Positions 44,591 to 57,177 are shown, counted from the first letter of the stretch. The stretch is DNA of 64,000 nt from Selaginella moellendorffii (GCF_000143415.4 NW_003314353.1:660507-724506); one strand, 5' to 3'. Notes: generated from the letters alone by a model not told the origin. Translations and numbers: made by a program.

Positions 44591-46723
44591 ATGGCCGTGG
44601 TGTCCGCGAGGCTACAATGCGCTCGCGAGGATCAATTCGCGAGGGACTCCTCGGATCATCTGGCGAGAAGGCAGCGCCCAGGCAAGGCGCGCACGGTTCC
44701 GAGGATCGATGCTGCGGAATCAAGCAGGGAAGCGTTGCGCATTGCGGTGGATCGGCTGGAGCGATTGTCGAGCGAGGAGGAGGAGGAGGATCAGACCGGC
44801 ACTTGCGTTTCACTTCTCAAGCTGTGCGGGGATTCCAGAGCGCTGGCCGAGGGCCGCCGCCTCCACGCTCACATCGAATCAGGGTCTGGCGTCCCATCGC
44901 GGCACAGGACAATGCTCGCGAATCTCGTCGTCCGGATGTATGGCAAGTGCCGGAGCATCGACGAGGCAAGGAAGGCTTTCGAAGGAATCGACGAGCGGGA
45001 TCGAGATCTCTTCTCGTGGAACATGATGATCGCGGCATTTGCCGAGAACGGGCACCTGGAGGGAGCTCAGGAAATCTTTGAGAGGATGCCAGTAAAGGAT
45101 GTGGTGGCTAGAACAGCCATGGTGGCCGCGCATGCGAATTGTGGGAGTCTAGAGGACGCAAAGAACGTTTTTGATAGCATGCCAGTTCGCGACGTTGTGG
45201 CATGGAGTGCTATGATCACGGCATTTAGCCAAAGAGGGCATTGTCGCGAGGCACTTCACACTTACCGGACCATGGATCTCGAAGGGATGAAGCCCAACGA
45301 CATAACCTTCATCAGCGCTCTAGATGCTTGCGCAGGTATGAAACTTTGCTACCTCATTGTTGGTCTTTCTTTCCTTCTTTTAGTTTTCATTCTTTGCTTG
45401 TTTCTGGCGCTTCTTTGTGCTTGTTGTGAAAGCTGATCTGGTATTGTCCTGATAATGATTTTAAGAGTTTGTGGCTGCTGCGCATCATTGTTGGTCTGTT
45501 TTTCCTTCTTTTAGTTTTTATTCTTTCTTCTTGCTTGTTTCTGGCCGCTTCTTTGTATTCGTGTTGCTTGTTGTGAAAGCTGGTCTTGGAAACTTGTCCT
45601 AATACTGATTTTTAGATTTTGTGGCCTTCCAGGATTGACATCTATAGCCGAAGGAAGAGTCATTCACGCAAACATTCTCCAGACCGGCTTTGAAACCAGG
45701 CTCAAAGTTTCGACTGCTCTCGTCAACATGTACGGGAAATGTGGGAGTGTAGAGTCCGCAAAACAGGTTTTTGACGGCATGAGTTCTAGAAACTCGTATA
45801 CTTGGACAGCAATCGTGTCGGCCAACGCTCAAAACGGGTACTACGAAGGAGCGGTGGTAATGTTCCAGACGATGGAGCTCGAGGGTGTTAAGCCGGATGG
45901 GATCAGTTTTATCAGCTTGCTCTACGCTTGCAGTCACGGCGGTTTTCTCGGCACTGGAAAGCAGTATTTTTCTTCGATGAAAGCCGACTATGGAGTCCCG
46001 CCCTCTCACAGCCACCACGAGTGCGTGATGGATTTGCTGGGACGAGCAGGGAGGCTGGAAGAAGCAGAGCTTTTGATCGAGAAAATACCATCTACGGGGC
46101 ATGTTTTAGCTTACCGGACTTTACTCGCGGCGTGTAAAATTCACAGAGACGTTGAGAGAGGAGCAAGAGCTGCCGAGAAACTCTTCGTGATCGACTCCAA
46201 GAATCCATCTCCATACTTGCTGCTGATGAATATATACGCCGCTGCTGGACTGTGGGACTTGGCAAGCAAAGTGAGAAAAGCTCTCAAAGAAAAGGGACTG
46301 AAGAAGGAAGCAGGCTGTAGCTGGATTGTGGTGAAGAGCAAGGTGCACGAGTTTACAGCTAGTGGTGGAAGCGATCATCCCCGGAAAGAAGAGATCTACG
46401 CCGAAGTTCACAGGCTCGAGAGTGAAATGCGTAAAAGATATGGATACAAGCCGGATACCAGCGCGGTGATCTTTGACGTTGATGAGGAGGAAAAGGAACA
46501 GAGGGTGCGGTTCCACAGCGAGAAGCTAGCCATTGCGTTTGGGATAATCAGCACTCCAAACGGAAGCCCGCTGACGATCATGAAGAACTTGAGAGTGTGT
46601 GCCGATTGCCACACTGCAACGAAGATGATATCTCTGATCGCTGGAAGAAGCATCCGTGTCAGGGACGGTAACCGGTTTCACCAAGTGAAGGACGGAGTGT
46701 GCTCTTGTCGAGATTACTGGTAA
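44591..46723 (+). CDS. PLS-class pentatricopeptide repeat protein with DYW domain
   Basis: Two exons (44591-45335, 45633-46723) encode 611 aa. About eight PPR-type repeats run from residue ~75: GRRLHAHIES, LVVRMYGKCRSIDEARKAF, DLFSWNMMIAAFAENG, DVVAWSAMITAFSQRGH, ALVNMYGKCGSVESAKQVF, TWTAIVSANAQNGYYEGA. Then come the E/E+ region (CSWIVVKSKVHEF) and a complete DYW domain with HSEKLAIAFG (zinc-binding HxE), CADCHTATK (CxxCH) and terminal CRDYW. In plants DYW domains are the cytidine deaminases of organellar C-to-U editing and the PPR tract picks the RNA site. A cleavable presequence is plausible but not clear. Editing is extremely abundant in Selaginella organelles, so the gene type is expected. 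The target is not deducible here by eye. Confidence 0.93.
45336..45632 (+). repeat. Intron made of a tandem duplication
   Basis: The 297-nt intron contains two ~130-nt copies: TTGTTGGTCTTTCTTTCC..TTGTGAAAGCTG..GTCCT (about 45358-45455) and TTGTTGGTCTG..TTGTGAAAGCTGGTC..GTCCT (about 45488-45600), each followed by TTTGTGGC. Both copies carry GC/T-rich acceptor-like tracts; only the outer splice sites keep the PPR frame. Confidence 0.75.
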
Positions 46724-46981
46724 TTCGATCTACACTTCTCTCTACAACTTCCACCGCCAAGCCTCGAAAACGGAAGGCTGCACTTTGAGGTAATGATGAT
46801 GGTTTTACTTCTTCTCTAATATCCATGTTTATCAGGTTCGAACAGTGATTTGATTTAAACGTCGAGAACTACATTATGTACAAGTTTCCAAGCTCCAAGT
46901 CATTGTCGGGTAAGCTGACTTTGTTTTTCTCGGTGACCTGATGCTCCTAAGTTTTTATTTTTTCTCTCTCCCTCTAGGACC
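46724..46981 (+). promoter_or_regulatory. PPR 3' end and formamidase leader
   Basis: 258 bp between the PPR stop and formamidase ATG. TTTTTTCTCTCTCCCTCTAG at 46959-46978 is a strong 3' splice site three bases before the ATG, so formamidase probably has an intron in its 5' UTR. Confidence 0.45.
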
Positions 46982-48648
46982 ATGGCGCCTAGAACACCCA
47001 AGAGCGTTGTTAAGGTGGATGTAACAAAGCAGCCATGGGAGCAAGACAGTCCTCTTCACAACAGATGGCATCCAGACATTCCTCCAGTTGCTCAGGTTTC
47101 GGTAGAGGAGCTCTTCAGAGTAGAAACAATAGATTGGACTGGAGGCCAAATTCTAGACAATGATTCTGCCGAAGATGTGAAGAACATGGACTTGTCCAGG
47201 GTAAGCATTCAAGCTTTAGTCGTTTGTTTATCTTTCTGTTTGTCTTCCAGGTGCATTATCTGAGTGGGCCGATCCGAGTTATGGACGAGGCTGGCAAGCC
47301 TGCAATCCCTGGTGACATTCTCGTGGTTGAGATATGCAACCTTGGACCACTTCCAGGAGACGAGTGGGGATTCACTGGAACTTTCGACCGAGAGAATGGT
47401 GGTGGATTTCTTACAGACCATTTTCCTTCCGCCACCAAAGCAATCTGGCACTTTGATGGCATTTTTGCATACTCTCGACACATTCCAGGTAAAAAGAGCT
47501 GAAAGTTTTGTCTAACTAGTGTTTCTTCCTCATTTTCTGGACGACAGGGGTTCGTTTTCCAGGACTGATTCATCCGGGACTTATTGGCACCGCGCCGTCG
47601 AAAGAACTATTAGATATCTGGAACAGCCGCGAGCGCTTACTTGTAGAAGAAACTCCGAGCTTGACACTCTGCAGTTCACTTCATACTCGGCCACTTGCGA
47701 ACTTGCCTCTAGCAAAAGGAGCTCTTCTTGGAAAGGTTTGTTCTGTTTGAATTAGATCTCTTTTATATATTGTGATTTGCTTCGTTCTCGTAACAGATTC
47801 CTCCAGGCTCTTCCCAGTGGCAAGCAATTGCAAATGAGGCTGCAAGAACGATCCCGGGAAGAGAGAATGGTGGCAACTGTGATATAAAAAACCTGAGCAG
47901 GGGCTGCAAGGTCTATTTCCCAGTGTTTGTGGAAGGAGCAAACTTAAGCATGGGAGACATGCATTTCTCTCAAGGCGATGGCGAGGTCTCTTTCTGCGGA
48001 GCAATCGAGATGAGTGGCTTCCTCGAGCTAAGGTCCGTTAATCTCGAAACTTCATTTTTCAAACTTTTGATGTTTCCAGATGTGAGATTCTTCGCGGAGG
48101 AATGGAAAGATATATGACTCCAATCGGGCCGACAAAGCTCCATGTCCATCCTTTGTTTGAGATCGGCCCGCTGGAGCCAAGATTCTCAGAGTGGCTAGTT
48201 TTCGAGGGAGTGAGCGTGGATGAGTCTGGCAAGCAACACTTTCTGGACGCGAGCATTGCCTACAAACGAGCAGTCCTCAACGCGATACACTACTTCTCAA
48301 ACTTTGGATACTCTAAAGAGCAGGTAAAATCAAGCTGGTTTTAGAACTTCTTTGTGACAAATTTGTTCTACCAGGTCTATTTGCTTCTCTCCTGCTGCCC
48401 GTGCGAAGGACGCATCTCTGGAATCGTGGATGCTCCAAACGCTGTAGCCACTCTCGCCGTCCCTACAGCCATATTCGATCAGGTTGGAGCTCTCTTCTAA
48501 AGTTTCCTTTTTCTCATTTCTCTTCGCACAGGATGTTCGTCCCAAGCGAGGCACTCCAAGCGCTGCTCGTGTGATCCAGCAAGCCAACGTTCCCAAATGC
48601 GTCTACGAAGGCAAACTTCCCATCACCAAAGTTCTCTCGCTGGAATAA
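46982..48648 (+). CDS. Formamidase (FmdA/AmdA family)
   Basis: Seven exons (46982-47200, 47251-47488, 47548-47735, 47797-48032, 48080-48323, 48375-48482, 48532-48648) with 47-61-nt introns total 1350 nt, 449 aa, the normal plant length. Family landmarks: KVDVTKQPWEQ, PLHNRWHPDIPP, VHYLSGPIRV, GDILVVEICNLGPLPGDEWGFTG, FPGLIHPGLIGTAPS, LHTRPLANLP, GREN-GGN-CD, VEGANLSMGDMHFSQGDGE, PPFEIG-like HPLFEIGPLEP and LLLSCCPCEGRISGIVD. The enzyme hydrolyses formamide to formate and ammonia, in the cytosol as far as known. No frame breaks. Intron sizes are a good illustration of the compact genes in this genome. Confidence 0.95.
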
Positions 48649-49221
48649 GAAAAGAGAAGAAGAACCAGTAGAGAATCTACTGTGAAACTTCCGTGGAAGG
48701 TCGTGAGAGCGTTAGACCGTGTCATACCCGATTATAGTACCATCAAAAAATATGGAAGAGTCTAACCATGCATGAATAGTAATAAGTTTAATAAGTTTAA
48801 TTGTCAAGTTTTTACTAAATTTTAAATTTTATTATTATTAAGACTTTAAAAAGTTTATTAATATTTATTATTGACAATAAGTCCTCCTTTCCCTGATTAA
48901 CTCTTTGCATGCATTTGGATGGGCTGGGTTGCTCTTCTTTTGAAAATGGACTGGAGCTTTTTCCATTGTGGTGGTGTCGATCAAATCTCCAGGACGAGGA
49001 GCAGCAGTAGCAGCAGCACCACCGAGAGATCCCACCACGGTATTGTAATGCTCGCTGGTCTCCCTCATTCCTCCAATCACCACCACCACTCCTCCTCCCC
49101 GGAAGAACTTTCGAGTAGCGCTTTGATCGCTACTCACTCCTCCTGATCACTCCTCCTGGTCCCTGGGATGTGAATCCATCCGGAAAACGATCCAGCATCC
49201 GGAAAAGTGACGAGATCCAGC
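48649..49221. other. Spacer with AT-rich centre
   Basis: 573 bp; no gene. An AT-rich patch (48780-48880) with repeated TTTATTA and the start of a Ser-rich stretch that belongs to the PLATZ 5' flank. 48960-49150 is CAC/AGC-triplet rich. Confidence 0.5.
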
Positions 49222-50136
49222 ATGCGTTCCAAAGTTCCCAGAGAAGGCCCGGCCTGGGTGGACGAGTTCCTGTCCGGCGACTACTTCACCAGCTGCAACT
49301 TCCACACCGGCGGCAAGAACGAGCGCAACCAGTTCTGCACCGAATGCTCCGGTAGCGGCCCCCTCTGCCAGTTCGGCCTCCTCACCTCGCACTCGGGCCA
49401 CCGGACTCTCCAAGTCCGCAAGGCCTCACACATGGACTCCATCCGGGTCGTGGACATCCAGCAGTGCCTCGAGGTCTCGGACATCCAGACGTACTCCATC
49501 AACAGCGCCAAGATCGTCTTCCTGCTCAGCCGTCCACAGCCCCGTCCCAGCAAAGGAGCTCTGCACGCCTGCCTGTGCTGCAACCGGGCTCTCTCGGACG
49601 ACGTCAAGTTCTGCTCGCTTGCATGTAAGCTGGACGTGCTGAGGGAGCAGCCGGAGGACAGATCCATCACGTTTGCATTGCCGGCCGATGGGGAGGGCGC
49701 TGGAGGTGGCGCTGGAGGTGAAAAGGAGCAGCGGCAGCAGCAGCTCGAGGAAGTGGAGCAGAAGTTCTCGTCAGCTGAAATGGTTTCCACCAGCGAGCAG
49801 CAGCACAATCTGCAACAACAGGAACAACACCAACAACAATGGCAGCAAAACGGTGAGCTCGGGATCCAGCAAAAACCAGCGAAGAGGAAGAGGCTGTCCA
49901 AGAGGAAGAAATGGACAGAGAAGAAGGGGATCAGGAAGAAGCAGCCTACCAAGTTGCTGCTTCCAAAGATCCGCAATCGACTGCTGCTCGAGGAGGAGAA
50001 TGGATCCGGCTGCTTCAAAAGGAAGAACAGTGAGGCATTCCAGGATTCGCCCACCACACCTGAAAAGTTCGAGTCAATTTCCACTGCGAAAGCTCGATGC
50101 AGAAAAGGCGTACCTCGTAGAGCACCGATGGGGTAG
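49222..50136 (+). CDS. PLATZ zinc-dependent transcription factor
   Basis: Single-exon frame of 304 aa from ATG 49222 (an in-frame GTG lies 15 bp upstream). Starts MRSKVPREGPAWVDEFLSGDYF, then the PLATZ zinc-binding pattern: CNFHTGGKNERNQFCTECSGSGPLCQFG, HSGHRTLQVRKASHMDSIRVVDIQ, then CLCCNRALSDDVKFCSLACKLD. PLATZ proteins bind A/T-rich DNA and repress or tune RNA polymerase II and III transcription. The rest is unusual low complexity: Gly-rich, then a Gln-rich tract (QQHNLQQQEQHQQQWQQN), then a Lys/Arg-rich KKWTEKKGIRKKQPTK nuclear-localisation-like stretch. Plant PLATZ genes usually have introns in the domain; here none is seen. Confidence 0.88.
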   Translation: MRSKVPREGPAWVDEFLSGDYFTSCNFHTGGKNERNQFCTECSGSGPLCQFGLLTSHSGHRTLQVRKASHMDSIRVVDIQQCLEVSDIQTYSINSAKIVFLLSRPQPRPSKGALHACLCCNRALSDDVKFCSLACKLDVLREQPEDRSITFALPADGEGAGGGAGGEKEQRQQQLEEVEQKFSSAEMVSTSEQQHNLQQQEQHQQQWQQNGELGIQQKPAKRKRLSKRKKWTEKKGIRKKQPTKLLLPKIRNRLLLEEENGSGCFKRKNSEAFQDSPTTPEKFESISTAKARCRKGVPRRAPMG

Positions 50137-50528
50137 TAGCCTGGATCATCGATAGAGAATTCAAAGTGCTCGCTGGATGGATCAACCTTGAAACGGGCAT
50201 AAGTTCCACAGGTACTTGTAAACTTTCTTGGAATGTTTTCCTGTTCTTTCGTTAGAAAAGAGAAAAACAAACTAAACCATTAGCCTGTGAAGAAGCAAAA
50301 AAAAATTCTGTGCAGATCAAAGAGCGCACGTTATGTGAATAACAATAGTTTTTTTTCAGAGGTTTGAAGCAAACTGGCATCGAATGACTCCAAACAAATG
50401 CGCTAGCTGTCTGTAACTACATATATGAGTGCTTAGCTTATTTTGTCCCTACTGGAAATCGTGCTGCTTTGCTTGCGAATCATGGTTCGTTTGCTGGGAT
50501 TTATTATGGCGAGAGGGAAGTTACCGGA
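50137..50528. other. Spacer between convergent genes
   Basis: 392 bp, no gene seen; 3' ends of PLATZ and glutaredoxin. Confidence 0.5.
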
Positions 50529-51163
50529 TCATCGCAGCTCCGATTTTCTTATCCCATTTATGATCGTCTCCAAGCGTCCGCTCTCATGAGCTTCGACAGT
50601 GTCTGCAACGCACAAACGCCAGTGAGTGGAAAAAAGCACGCGACTAGTTTGCACGAACTCTACGTGCCAACCATCCTAGAGGCGACGAGAAAAAAATGTA
50701 CCATCAGAGCCACCGATGTGTTTACCACCAACGAAAACTTGTGGAACAGTGCGGCGTCCCACTAGGCCTTGCAACGCTTCCTGGATCTCGTCTCCATCCT
50801 CTAAGAACACCAATTAAAAAACACTGAGAACATCCAGTACGAAAGAAAAAAAAGAATTTTTCCGAGTACCTCTTAGATCCAGCTCAACGACATGGGGAGT
50901 TTCATTCAAGCTCTTGAAAACCGACTTAGCTCTCCGGCAATAGCTGAGATTTCCAAGGGACAAGCGTTAGAGACCCCTCCCCACAGCTCGATCGACATAG
51001 AATTGAGAACTTACGGGCAATAAGACTTGGAAAAAATCACGATGTCGTGATTATCGATCGTGCTCTTCACAAACGAAGGCGCCGACGATCCATCCGCCGC
51101 GCGCGTCACGGCGAGCGCCACAATCCCGCACAGCACCACCGCCGGAAACCCCATTCTCCTCAT
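50529..51163 (-). CDS. Secretory CPYC-type glutaredoxin
   Basis: Four small exons (51163-51015, 50943-50870, 50800-50702, 50602-50529) with 71-, 69- and 99-nt introns total 396 nt, 131 aa. All exons are too short to stand out alone. [22 protein letters not shown] is a signal peptide. The fold shows [12 protein letters not shown] (CPYC active site split by intron 1), [39 protein letters not shown] (TVPQVF cis-Pro and GGSDD glutathione-binding motifs) and [10 protein letters not shown]. This is the class-I, GrxC3/C4-like type. Class-I glutaredoxins reduce disulphides and glutathionylated proteins with glutathione; the signal peptide points to the secretory system. Telo-box-like AAACCCTAAAAACC lies about 15 bp upstream of the ATG. 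Confidence 0.9.
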
Positions 51164-51248
51164 CCTCGCTGCAGATAAACCCTAAAAACCGGTGACCTAA
51201 TTCCCGCTCTTGCATTGAATATTCCCACATAAAACCCTAAACTTTTCT

Positions 51249-53524
51249 TCACGTTTCACCATCTCTTTCTTTGTCTTGCTCTTCCTTGTACTTATAGAAT
51301 CGCGCACACACGAGGAACAACGCAAAGTTCACAGCATTGAGGCATGCGAGAAGCCAGTAGTAGTAATCGAGATGCCACTGCCAGCTCTGGTGGAGCCAAT
51401 TCGTGGACGATCCCACGATGGAATTGAGCGCGGTCGCCGAGAAACTCCCAATCGCGGCTGTGAATGGCAGCAGCGAGCTTCCAAAGCAGCGCATCCCTTC
51501 CGGTGCCTGGCTGTAGAAGAGCTCGATCAATCCAATCGTCCCGAAGATCGACGCGAGACCATACATCGAGAACGGGATCGTGAGCAAGAACGCGGAGAAT
51601 CGCGCCCTCTTGGATTCCGCCCTCTTGTGCTCCACGAATCCGGCGACGATCATGGTGAGCGTGGATAGAAAGAGCCCAATCCCGATTCTTTGGAGATGCG
51701 TGGTTCCGCGAGGATTTCCAGTGAGCTTTCGCATCGCTGGGACGTAGACGAGCTCGTAGAAGGGGATGGCGATCATGACGAACACCGAGGAGAGAAACGG
51801 GACGGATGGAGCTGGGACCTGAATGGATTTGGAGAGGCTCCTGTCCATCATCAGGGCCTGGACGGTGGAATAGTTGAGGAGCACGACGACGGTGCTCATG
51901 AGGAGCATCGTGGTGGCGCAGATTGGCAAGAGCCGGATCATCGCCTTGAGTTCCTCGACTTGGGTCACCGTGCACAGCGTCCACGATCCCTCCACTTCGT
52001 GATCCAGGCCGATCTTCACCGCGGCCTTGTCGAGAAATCTGGAAGAACGAGGTTAAACCTTTGAAGAGTTTCAAGGAGATGGAAGTTTGATGAAGATATA
52101 GAACTTGTAGCGAAGATAGAAAAGATTTGAGAGAGTTGGCAAGCAAAGGCCTACGATCTTTGAGAGTTTCAAGGAGCTCGAAGACTTTCAACTAGCAAAG
52201 ATGAGAGAGTTGGCAAAGATCTTAGATTTGAGAGAGTTGGCAAGCAAAGATCTTTGAGAGTTTCAAGGAGGTAGAAGCAAAGATCTTGGAGGAGATGGGA
52301 ATGAAAAGCTTGCCTTAGTCCATCGGTATGCTGGATCTTGCTACTCCCCGGGATGGCGGACATTCTTCCAGGAACTTCGTAGAGCAAATTCACATCTTGC
52401 GGCAATTCCAGCTTCCTCTTTCGATACGCGGACACGATCACTTGGAGGAGCCTCGTCACTGGGCTCCCGCTCGGCCGCTTTTGCTTGTAGAAGGGCGTTC
52501 CAGCGAAGAACAATGCGTTCCCGGCGGCCATGGCGATGGCCAGGGTGGTGAGCCCCCAGTTCCAGCCGAATTGGACCTGGATGTAGACGACGATCGTGAG
52601 CGCGAGGACGAATCCCAGGTCGAGCGTCATGTAGAGGGAGCTGAAGAACATGCCGAGGTTCTTCTTGTCGCTGGGGTTGCCTCTGTCGAATTGATCGGCT
52701 CCAAAGACAACGATGTTGGATTTGATCCCCCCAAAGCCAATCGCGACGATGAGCAGCGAGACGTAGAGGTATCCCATCTGGAAAGCTGTGGCCTTCTCGT
52801 CTAGGCATTGTTCAGCGTCGTGCTTGCAAATCCTTGGAGAGAGTGGAGCTACCACGGCTCCAGCAGCCAAGAGAATGAGTCCCTGGAAGTATGATCGTTC
52901 CATAGGTGAGATCCAGGATCAAAGTTTGCAGGCGAGACGAAGAACTATCAGAAAAAATCAAACCTTTGCTAGTTGCTAGAGACGAAAACTTATCAGAAAA
53001 ATCAAATCTTTGCTAGCGAAGTTGCTAGAGACGAAGAACTATCAGAAAAATCAAATATTTAGCACTAGCGAAGTTGCTAGAGACGAAGAACTATAGGTTG
53101 CTTTGATAGCAAAGTTGCTAGAGACAAAGAACTACCAGAAAAATCAAATCTTTGCAAGAGAGGGAGATGAGAGATCGGAGAACCTAGCTTGAACTTACCA
53201 GGAGGTGGACGATCGAAAAGATGGCGATGGTGGCGTATCGGCCAAGGTAAGCGTCGGCGAGAAATCCCCCAAAGAGTGGCGTGGTTCCACAAACTCCAAA
53301 GAACACTGTGATGATCGTGCTCGCTTCCAGGGGTGATTTGTGCATCACGTCCATGAGATACGAGACGAAGCTCGTCGCAAAGGTCGTGAAAGCCATTCTC
53401 TCGGCAACTTCACTGCCTGTGGAGAAAATAGAAATCTTTTCCTCGGTTAGAGACTAAGGGATCGTTTTTTCGTGAACTTACCAAGAACGAAGACTGCTGC
53501 AAACCATCCTCCTCTCTCGGCCAT
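51249..53524 (-). CDS. NPF (NRT1/PTR) family proton-coupled transporter
   Basis: Four exons (53524-53482, 53416-53199, 52882-52314, 52038-51249) total 1620 nt, 539 aa. Exons 1-2 give MAERGGWFAAVFVLGSEVAERMAF with the proton-coupling motif ExxER (EVAER). Later come FFGVCGTTPLFGGFLADAYLGRY, GGIKSNIVVFGADQF and the long central loop, then C-terminal helices (MIRLLPICATTMLL, VPAPSVPFLSSVFVMIAIPFYE, FSAFLLTIPFSMYGLASIFG). About 12 membrane helices. NPF members carry nitrate, peptides, hormones or glucosinolates; the substrate cannot be read here. The third intron (52313-52039) starts with GC instead of GT (AAG|GCAAGC), and frame and family alignment support it. The last two introns are tandem-repeat rich. 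Confidence 0.92.
52039..52313 (-). repeat. Repeat-rich GC-AG intron
   Basis: 275-nt intron with imperfect direct repeats on the plus strand, GAGAGTTGGCAA(G/A)CAAAG...ATCTTTGAGAGTTTCAAGGAG, at about 52130-52180, 52206-52230 and 52231-52275. Donor is GC (minus strand AAG|GCAAGC at 52313-52308). Confidence 0.75.
52883..53198 (-). repeat. Tandem-repeat intron in NPF gene
   Basis: 316-nt intron. On the plus strand a unit GTTGCTAGAGACGAAGAACTATCAGAAAAATCAAAT.TTTGC recurs four to five times between about 52932 and 53157 at ~50-65-bp spacing with small internal differences. Confidence 0.8.
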
Positions 53525-53912
53525 GGCGTTCTTCGAGTAAACATTTTAGAAGTTTCTTTCCCAAAGTAAACAGCGTTTTAAACTGGTGGAGAACTTGGTG
53601 AGGACCGTCGATCGACCTGGAGAAGCATCGGAGTCACAGCCCCGAGATTGCTTCACTTGATCATGCTTCGTCGAAGCCGAAACTTTTTTGCAACTTTGGA
53701 CGGTCCCTGGAAATCTAAGAGCGTGATAGGCGAGCAAAAGGACAATGGCAACTCACGACAAGATCGAGAGATTGTTGTCACAGCTCATATCTAGTGCTCA
53801 TCACGCGTAAACAGGCAAATAGCGCCAACCAAATCCTCTTGGAACATCGCGGTGCGAATGGAACAAGTCCATTTGGCTTTAAGTTGTTTTAGTTGGTTTT
53901 AGTTCTTCGGCT
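53525..53912. promoter_or_regulatory. Divergent promoter NPF / NAD(P)-binding protein
   Basis: 388 bp between opposed start codons. No specific sites identified. Confidence 0.45.
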
Positions 53913-55500
<1,588 letters not shown>

Positions 55501-55679
55501 TTAATCCCTGTTTAGTTTTAAGCAAAAATGAGATTAGACAAGGTCCCGGGTTCGATCTTTCTAGTTGTTAGGGTTCTTCCATTTCCCGTATCTCGAGTCG
55601 AGGGAATGGAATTTTGGCACAGGGAACGCATGGCGTAAGCTGCCGCGCCCGGCCGCCGCAGGTGCTATCGAAATCCGCG
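55501..55679 (+). promoter_or_regulatory. Intergenic leader of UPF0301 gene
   Basis: 179 bp separate the preceding stop from the UPF0301 start. It contains GTTAGGGTTCTTCC (about 55567-55580), telo-box-like. Confidence 0.4.
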
Positions 55680-57008
55680 ATGGAAGTCTCCTCCTGCGGC
55701 TTCAATCCGTGCTTGAATCACAGCCTGCTCGATTTTGGGCCCAGGAAGGGGCAGCGGTGCCAGGTTCTAGGGCACAGAAAATGCAGCTCTCGCGCCGCGA
55801 GCTCTTCCGGTTCTACCGTGTTTTCGATCGATGAGAGAAGGCGCAGGGGATTCTCCAAACCCCATTTCTTGTCGTTCGTTGAGCCTGGAGGGAATTTCAC
55901 CTCTGCTGTGATTTTCTCGCGGAGCAAGAGGAGGCGCGCATTTTCTGGTAAGTTCTTGCTCAGCCTTTCGTGATTCTTTTGTTCTCGTACGAGTCTTTCT
56001 CGTTTTTTTGGTTCTTGTTGTGTTCGTGAAGTTAGCCGTGTTGTTGCTTGGTAGTCTTTGTGTGTTCTTGGCTAGCGGAAAAAGGAATTTTCTGTTCTTC
56101 TTGGTCATGAAAAACTTGTTCATCGTTGAGCGTTGCATTCTTGGAGAACTTTCTTCCATGATCTAAACGGTTAAAAAATTCTCTCAGGTTCTCTGGTAGT
56201 CCGAGCAGCACAGAACCAATCCAACGATCCCTCCGACGAGAAAGAAGAAAAAGAAGGCCCGGAGAACTCCTCCGACTCCCAGGGCACAGACTGGCGAGCA
56301 TTCCGCGCGAGGCTGATCGCCAACGAGCGATCCATCGAAGAGCAGGACCAGCCCAGCACCTCGGACGCCTCCAAAGCTCCGGAGAACTTCGCAAAGTCTC
56401 TTGGGGCTTGCTGGGCTCATCCCATCCTCAAGCCCGAGGCCGGCTGCGTGCTCATCGCCACGGACAAGCTCGACGAGCTCTCCATCTTCGAGCGGACAGT
56501 GATCATCCTCCTCAGCGCCGGATCCAGCAAAGGCAACGAGGGACCCTTCGGCCTCATCCTCAACCGGCCTCTCCCTCACGTCCTCAAAGACATCCGGCCA
56601 CAGGACCAAGCTCTCGCCGAGGCGTTTGGAGAAAGCCAGGTACACTTCGGTGGTCCGCTCGTCTCGGACTTGATCCTGCTGCTGCAAGGAGCCAGCGCCA
56701 GGAAAGGCTACCAGGAAGTAGTTCCAGGGATCTTCTACAGCTCGGCCGAGGGACTGGATCAGGCAGTGAGTATGATCAAAGACAAGGCCTCCGGCGCCGA
56801 GGACTTTAGATTCTTCTTCGGCTACGCCGGGTGGGCGATCGGGCAGCTCGAGAGAGAAGTGGAGGATGGATACTGGTGCGTTGCGGCGTGTAGCACGAAT
56901 CTCTTCATCTCCGGCTCGGCTGCTAATCTCTGGGAGGAGGTGTTGAAGCTCATGGGTGGGCAGTACGCGGAGCTTAGCAAGAAGCCCAAGAAGCGATGGT
57001 TTAAGTGA
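55680..57008 (+). CDS. UPF0301 (DUF179/AlgH-like) plastid protein
   Basis: Two exons (55680-55947, 56188-57008) encode 362 aa. N-terminal ~100 residues are Ser/Arg/Gly-rich with a plastid transit character (MEVSSCGFNPCLNHS..., SSRAASSSGSTVFSI). The domain begins near 150: GCVLIATDKLDE, FERTVIILLSAGSSKGNEGPFGLILNRPLP, VHFGGPLVSD, FRFFFGYAGWAIGQLEREVEDGYWCVAACS. These are the UPF0301/AlgH signatures (GPxGLILN, GGP and GYAGWxxGQLExE). Bacterial AlgH/YqgE and the plant homologues have no firmly established biochemical role. Bacterial origin of the domain via the plastid ancestor is plausible. The F-box gene follows 169 bp downstream, same strand. Confidence 0.9.
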
Positions 57009-57177
57009 AGCTCCTTCGTGCCAATAAGATGGATCTCTTCGAGCTCTTCGTCAAGAAGGGAAGCTAAAGAAAGCTCTCCGTTTCGCTGTAAGAGATAAGT
57101 GGAAGTTAAAGTTTTAAGTGGCCTAAGAACCCTAAAGTGCCAGCAAGAGCCCTACATTTATTTTAGGGCTCCTAGCG

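Noticed and set aside
50630-50692. Alternative glutaredoxin acceptor at CTCTAG|GATGG
   Set aside because: It gives a short unrelated tail ending in a stop, whereas the acceptor at 50602 restores the conserved GGSDDT end.
55540-55580. tRNA-like T-loop (GGGTTCGATC)
   Set aside because: No matching acceptor or anticodon stems can be formed upstream within 75 nt; more likely chance in the 5' region of UPF0301.
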